DNA of 8,351 nt from Candidatus Hydrogenedentota bacterium (GTDB lineage Bacteria; Spirochaetota; Leptospiria; Turneriellales; J094): the NCBI GenBank assembly GCA_003695005.1, contig RFJE01000290.1:1-8351 (forward strand), in the 5' to 3' direction. Every line of letters begins with the position of its first letter. The stretch's first letter is position 1. This document shows positions 6,471-8,351 of the stretch, piece by piece. The translations under genes and the position numbers were made by a program. Under the pieces are notes generated by a model, which did no database searches, was not told the origin of the DNA, and saw only the letters and a list, made by a program, of their open reading frames with translations.

Positions 6471-7691
6471 TTACATGTTTTGACGTGCCATATCGCGCTT
6501 TCTGTCGAGTGCTGCTTTTTTACGATAAAAATGTACTTGTTTTTCGAGCTCGGCAGTATCTAAACAAATAATTTTACCTTCATCGAGCTTAAAGTTTTTA
6601 TCTTCAAGAAGAGCAATAATATAACTTTCTGATTTTTCAGGCGAAATCCCAATCATATTCATGAGTTCCTGTGGTCCGATGTCAAATGTATAGCTTGCCT
6701 TTGGCTGAATAGGAATACGCTTTTTTTGGATAAGAGTAAGAAGCATATCGTACATACGACCAACAGGATCTTCAATCAGTAAGTTTGCTAACTGTCGATA
6801 AGCAGTCCAAATTCGTTCACTTAAAATCGTAATGAGTTTTACAGCAAGTTGTGGCTGAGCTTGTACCATGGTTTCAAAGTTTGCTTTATTGATCGCTAAC
6901 GCCGTTACTGGTCCATGTGCCACGGCACTGGCCGATCTAGGCTTATTCTCTAAAAGAGCCATTTCGCCAAAAATATCTCCCGGGTTTAAAACCGCAAGCA
7001 GTACTTCATTTTGATCGACTACTTTTGTAATTTTAACCCGACCACTTTGGATGATGTAAAGCTCTGATCCAGGCTCATGCTCAATAAAAATCGTCTCACC
7101 ATCATTAAAGGAAACATTGAGTCCTTGCCGCTTAATTCCAGGATGCTGAAAAGGGGCATTCATGCCTTGTAGGCGAACCTTTGCTTGGGCAGCACGAGGA
7201 TCTTGTGAGAAGTATTGTAAAAACTTTTGGAATGCATACGCTGCTTGCCTGTATTCTTGCTTGTTAAAATAATATTCGCCCACATCAAACATTAAACGAG
7301 GGTCTTCTTCTACTGTATGGTGAAAGGATAATTGCGTAATGGCTTTATCAATAACGCGAAGCCGTAAAGAAAAATAACGAATAATTTTCATTGCAATGGG
7401 AGCATTTTTTTGAATTAAAACTCCAAATTGATCTCGACCTACCTCAATCACAGGTACTTGTGTTAGAGTTTGCGCTGTTTCAATATGTGGATGGCCGCTC
7501 ATACAGGAAACAACCCCAAAAAAATCACCTGGACCTAATATCTTACTGGGTTCTTCTCCTGGAATAGGGATTTCATTCGTTAGCCTAACCTTTCCTTGAC
7601 GAATAATATAAAAACTTTTTGCTTGTTTCCCTTCCACCACAACAAAGGCGTTAGGGCCAAATGTTGTCATTTTAAAAATTCCACCGGCCAT
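6471..7691 (-). CDS. Two-domain cyclic-nucleotide-binding regulator with TPR-like middle and winged helix
   Basis: A Crp/Fnr-related protein of 406 aa with two CNB domains instead of one. CNB1 (about residues 8-120) has the barrel residues (YIIRQGKVRL, 28-37; GPGDFFG, 53-59), but its phosphate-binding cassette is degenerate: FGVVSCMSGHPHIETA lacks the Glu and Arg that hold the cyclic phosphate. CNB2 (about 190-305) has a canonical cassette, FGEMALLENKPRSASAVA (241-258), with E243, R252 and S253. Between them, residues 131-176 look like a TPR-type helical pair (GEYYFNKQEYRQAAYAFQKF). Residues about 335-390 match a Crp-type winged helix (IGPQELMNMIGISPEKSESY), though the recognition helix is unusual, being Glu/Ser-rich. 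The tail is basic (KKAALDRKRDMAR). The start is firm: AGGA with six-base spacing before the ATG, a promoter just upstream, and family-like MAGGIFK. It probably acts in the cytoplasm as a transcription regulator of its own operon or others. Confidence 0.88.
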   Translation of the reverse strand: MAGGIFKMTTFGPNAFVVVEGKQAKSFYIIRQGKVRLTNEIPIPGEEPSKILGPGDFFGVVSCMSGHPHIETAQTLTQVPVIEVGRDQFGVLIQKNAPIAMKIIRYFSLRLRVIDKAITQLSFHHTVEEDPRLMFDVGEYYFNKQEYRQAAYAFQKFLQYFSQDPRAAQAKVRLQGMNAPFQHPGIKRQGLNVSFNDGETIFIEHEPGSELYIIQSGRVKITKVVDQNEVLLAVLNPGDIFGEMALLENKPRSASAVAHGPVTALAINKANFETMVQAQPQLAVKLITILSERIWTAYRQLANLLIEDPVGRMYDMLLTLIQKKRIPIQPKASYTFDIGPQELMNMIGISPEKSESYIIALLEDKNFKLDEGKIICLDTAELEKQVHFYRKKAALDRKRDMARQNM

Positions 7692-7706
7692 ATCTCTTCC
7701 TACTTA

Positions 7707-7735
7707 ATTGTCGGCAATTTGCTTCCTTTTGTCAA
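7707..7735 (-). promoter_or_regulatory. Sigma70-type promoter of the CNB regulator-mscS operon
   Basis: A perfect -35 TTGACA (7735-7730) is followed after 17 bases by GACAAT (7712-7707), matching the -10 at four of six positions. The transcript would start about ten bases before the ATG, leaving just enough room for the AGGA Shine-Dalgarno. No other promoter is seen before mscS. Confidence 0.6.
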
Positions 7736-7784
7736 CTCATATTCTGTATTTTTTCAGCGGTTAATCTTTCCCTGTAATTTATGA

Positions 7785-7980
7785 GGGGGGACACTCCCGA
7801 CGTACACGGATAGTACTAGTGCCGAGCGAGACAGGATGTCGAAAGCGAGGCCTCGCTTCGGCCGCGCAATCGTTCTTCGAATATAGCTAAATAAAGATAT
7901 GAATATTTCAAACTTATTTGGCAAGGAAGGATACCTGTACGTTTTCCGTCCCGTCAACCGTACGCTACCCCCCGAGCGTG
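7785..7980. other. GC-rich patch in the gene-free right end, probable interspersed or decayed sequence
   Basis: Two stretches here (about 7785-7865 and 7940-7980) are clearly richer in G and C than the flanking coding DNA and contain runs such as GAGGGGGG and ACCCCCCG. The minus strand is open from TTG 7957 to 7754 (67 codons), but it has no good Shine-Dalgarno, needs a TTG start and shows no domain, so I do not call it a gene. The composition and palindrome suggest an intergenic repeat or an old insertion. Confidence 0.35.
7843..7858. repeat. Perfect 16-bp palindrome
   Basis: AAGCGAGGCCTCGCTT reads the same on both strands. Allowing one bulged A on the left, pairing extends outward through CGA/TCG. 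It could fold as a hairpin or bind a dimeric protein. No T-run follows on either strand, so it is not a typical intrinsic terminator. Confidence 0.7.
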
Positions 7981-7988
7981 AAAGCTAG

Positions 7989-8166
7989 AAAGTAGTACAA
8001 TCCGTATTAGCTACGATACTCATTACTACTGCATTTTATGCTTACTGGAAAAAGTTAAATTTGGCCTGATTTTGCTCTGCGTAAACGTTCCCTGCAAGAA
8101 AGTGGTGAAGTGATAAAAAGTGTGAGTTTTAGAAGCTGGAAATGGCAGTTTTACCCATCCCGCTGA
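7989..8166 (+). pseudogene. Possible remnant of a small single-pass membrane protein
   Basis: Frame 1 (7989-8069) reads KVVQSVLATILITTAFYAY then WKKLNLA and stop, a plausible transmembrane helix with a basic flank. Frame 2 (8062-8166) reads LRKRSLQESGEVIKSV and FRSWKWQFYPSR, ending at TGA 8164. Removing one T from the TTT at 8060-8062 joins them as KKLNWPDFALRKRS. Frame 1 has a TAG immediately upstream at 7986 and no start codon, so nothing here is an intact gene. I know no family match. This may simply be chance open sequence. Confidence 0.25.
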
Positions 8167-8351
8167 CGCCTTGGCGGCCGCCACACCGTGAAATAATGTA
8201 CTTCAAGGGTTTTTGGCCTATCCGAGTCTATGTATTTTCCATATGTATGCCATAATAAAAATCCCCGCAGGTGCACGTACCACCTTTCCGTAGGTTTTCC
8301 CCCTTGCGTTAGCAGCAACCTGTGCACAAGGAGTTCTAAATACATCCGCAG
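8167..8351. other. Right-edge stretch without a supported gene
   Basis: A GC-rich start contains CGCC-TT-GGCG (8167-8176) and the palindrome GGCGGCCGCC (8173-8182). Beyond it several frames are open at once: two on the minus strand that continue past the edge (one stopping at 8218-8220, another at 8151-8153), and on the plus strand 8192-8290 followed, after TAG 8291, by 8294-8351. Because they compete and none shows a domain or ribosome binding site, I cannot say which, if any, is coding. A gene entering from the right on the minus strand, ending at 8218, is possible. Confidence 0.3.

Noticed and set aside
7754..7957. 67-codon minus-strand open frame.
   Set aside because: It has a TTG start, no Shine-Dalgarno at proper distance and no domain. 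It runs through the palindromic GC-rich patch.
7940..7970. ACGTACGGTT-like string on the minus strand suggesting group II intron domain V.
   Set aside because: The partner half of domain V and its bulge are missing, and no reverse transcriptase is present.
8151..8345. 64-codon minus-strand open frame.
   Set aside because: It competes with another open frame on the same strand, is rich in Arg/Pro at its end through the palindromes, and shows no ribosome site or domain.
8230..8351. Resemblance of the minus strand to part of RNase P RNA (CTCC, 18 bases, TAACGC, then GGGG.AAACC.ACGGAAAG).
   Set aside because: The order and one spacing match E. coli rnpB, but the stem around TAACG does not pair as it should, the following ACAGAAA and CCGCC elements are missing and the downstream conserved parts are absent. 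The 5' half would lie outside the window. A covariance-model search of the extended contig would settle it.

Overview
This AT-rich window suggests a Gram-negative, diderm bacterium: it encodes an Omp85/BamA-type outer-membrane protein and a lipoprotein. The two-domain cyclic-nucleotide-binding regulator at 6471-7691 (CNB, TPR-like helices, CNB, winged helix) resembles proteins I associate with spirochaetes of the Leptospira group. That placement is from memory and tentative. No rRNA, tRNA, CRISPR array, prophage or intact transposase is visible.

Left block (1-2629, minus strand). A short, signal-peptide-bearing Omp85-like protein, a divergent RibD-like bifunctional riboflavin enzyme and the first 14 codons of a third gene form a tightly overlapping operon. 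The operon is read from a strong-looking promoter in the 107-bp divergent spacer. Opposite it (2737-4257, plus) is an inner-membrane-anchored protein with a long Lys/Glu-rich linker and a C-terminal region that looks like a beta-propeller.

Middle (4258-5425). A 301-bp gap holds what looks like a broken small gene on the minus strand. Three successive reading frames join into one protein-like sequence if two homopolymer runs are each shortened by one base. To its right is a two-gene operon, a rhodanese lipoprotein followed by a DUF302 protein. Its promoter carries an 8-2-8 bp inverted repeat that looks like a CsoR/CstR-family operator. Together these point to a regulated sulfane-sulfur (persulfide) or copper/thiol response.

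Right block (5426-7691, minus). The two-domain CNB regulator is followed one base later by an MscS-family mechanosensitive channel, so the pair is probably co-transcribed and translationally coupled. A -35/-10 pair with 17-bp spacing and a Shine-Dalgarno precede the regulator.

Right end (7692-8351). These 660 bases have no convincing intact gene. They hold locally GC-rich patches in an AT-rich background, a 16-bp perfect palindrome, a NotI-containing 10-bp palindrome and scraps of protein-like reading frame interrupted by stops. I read this as decayed or repetitive intergenic DNA.
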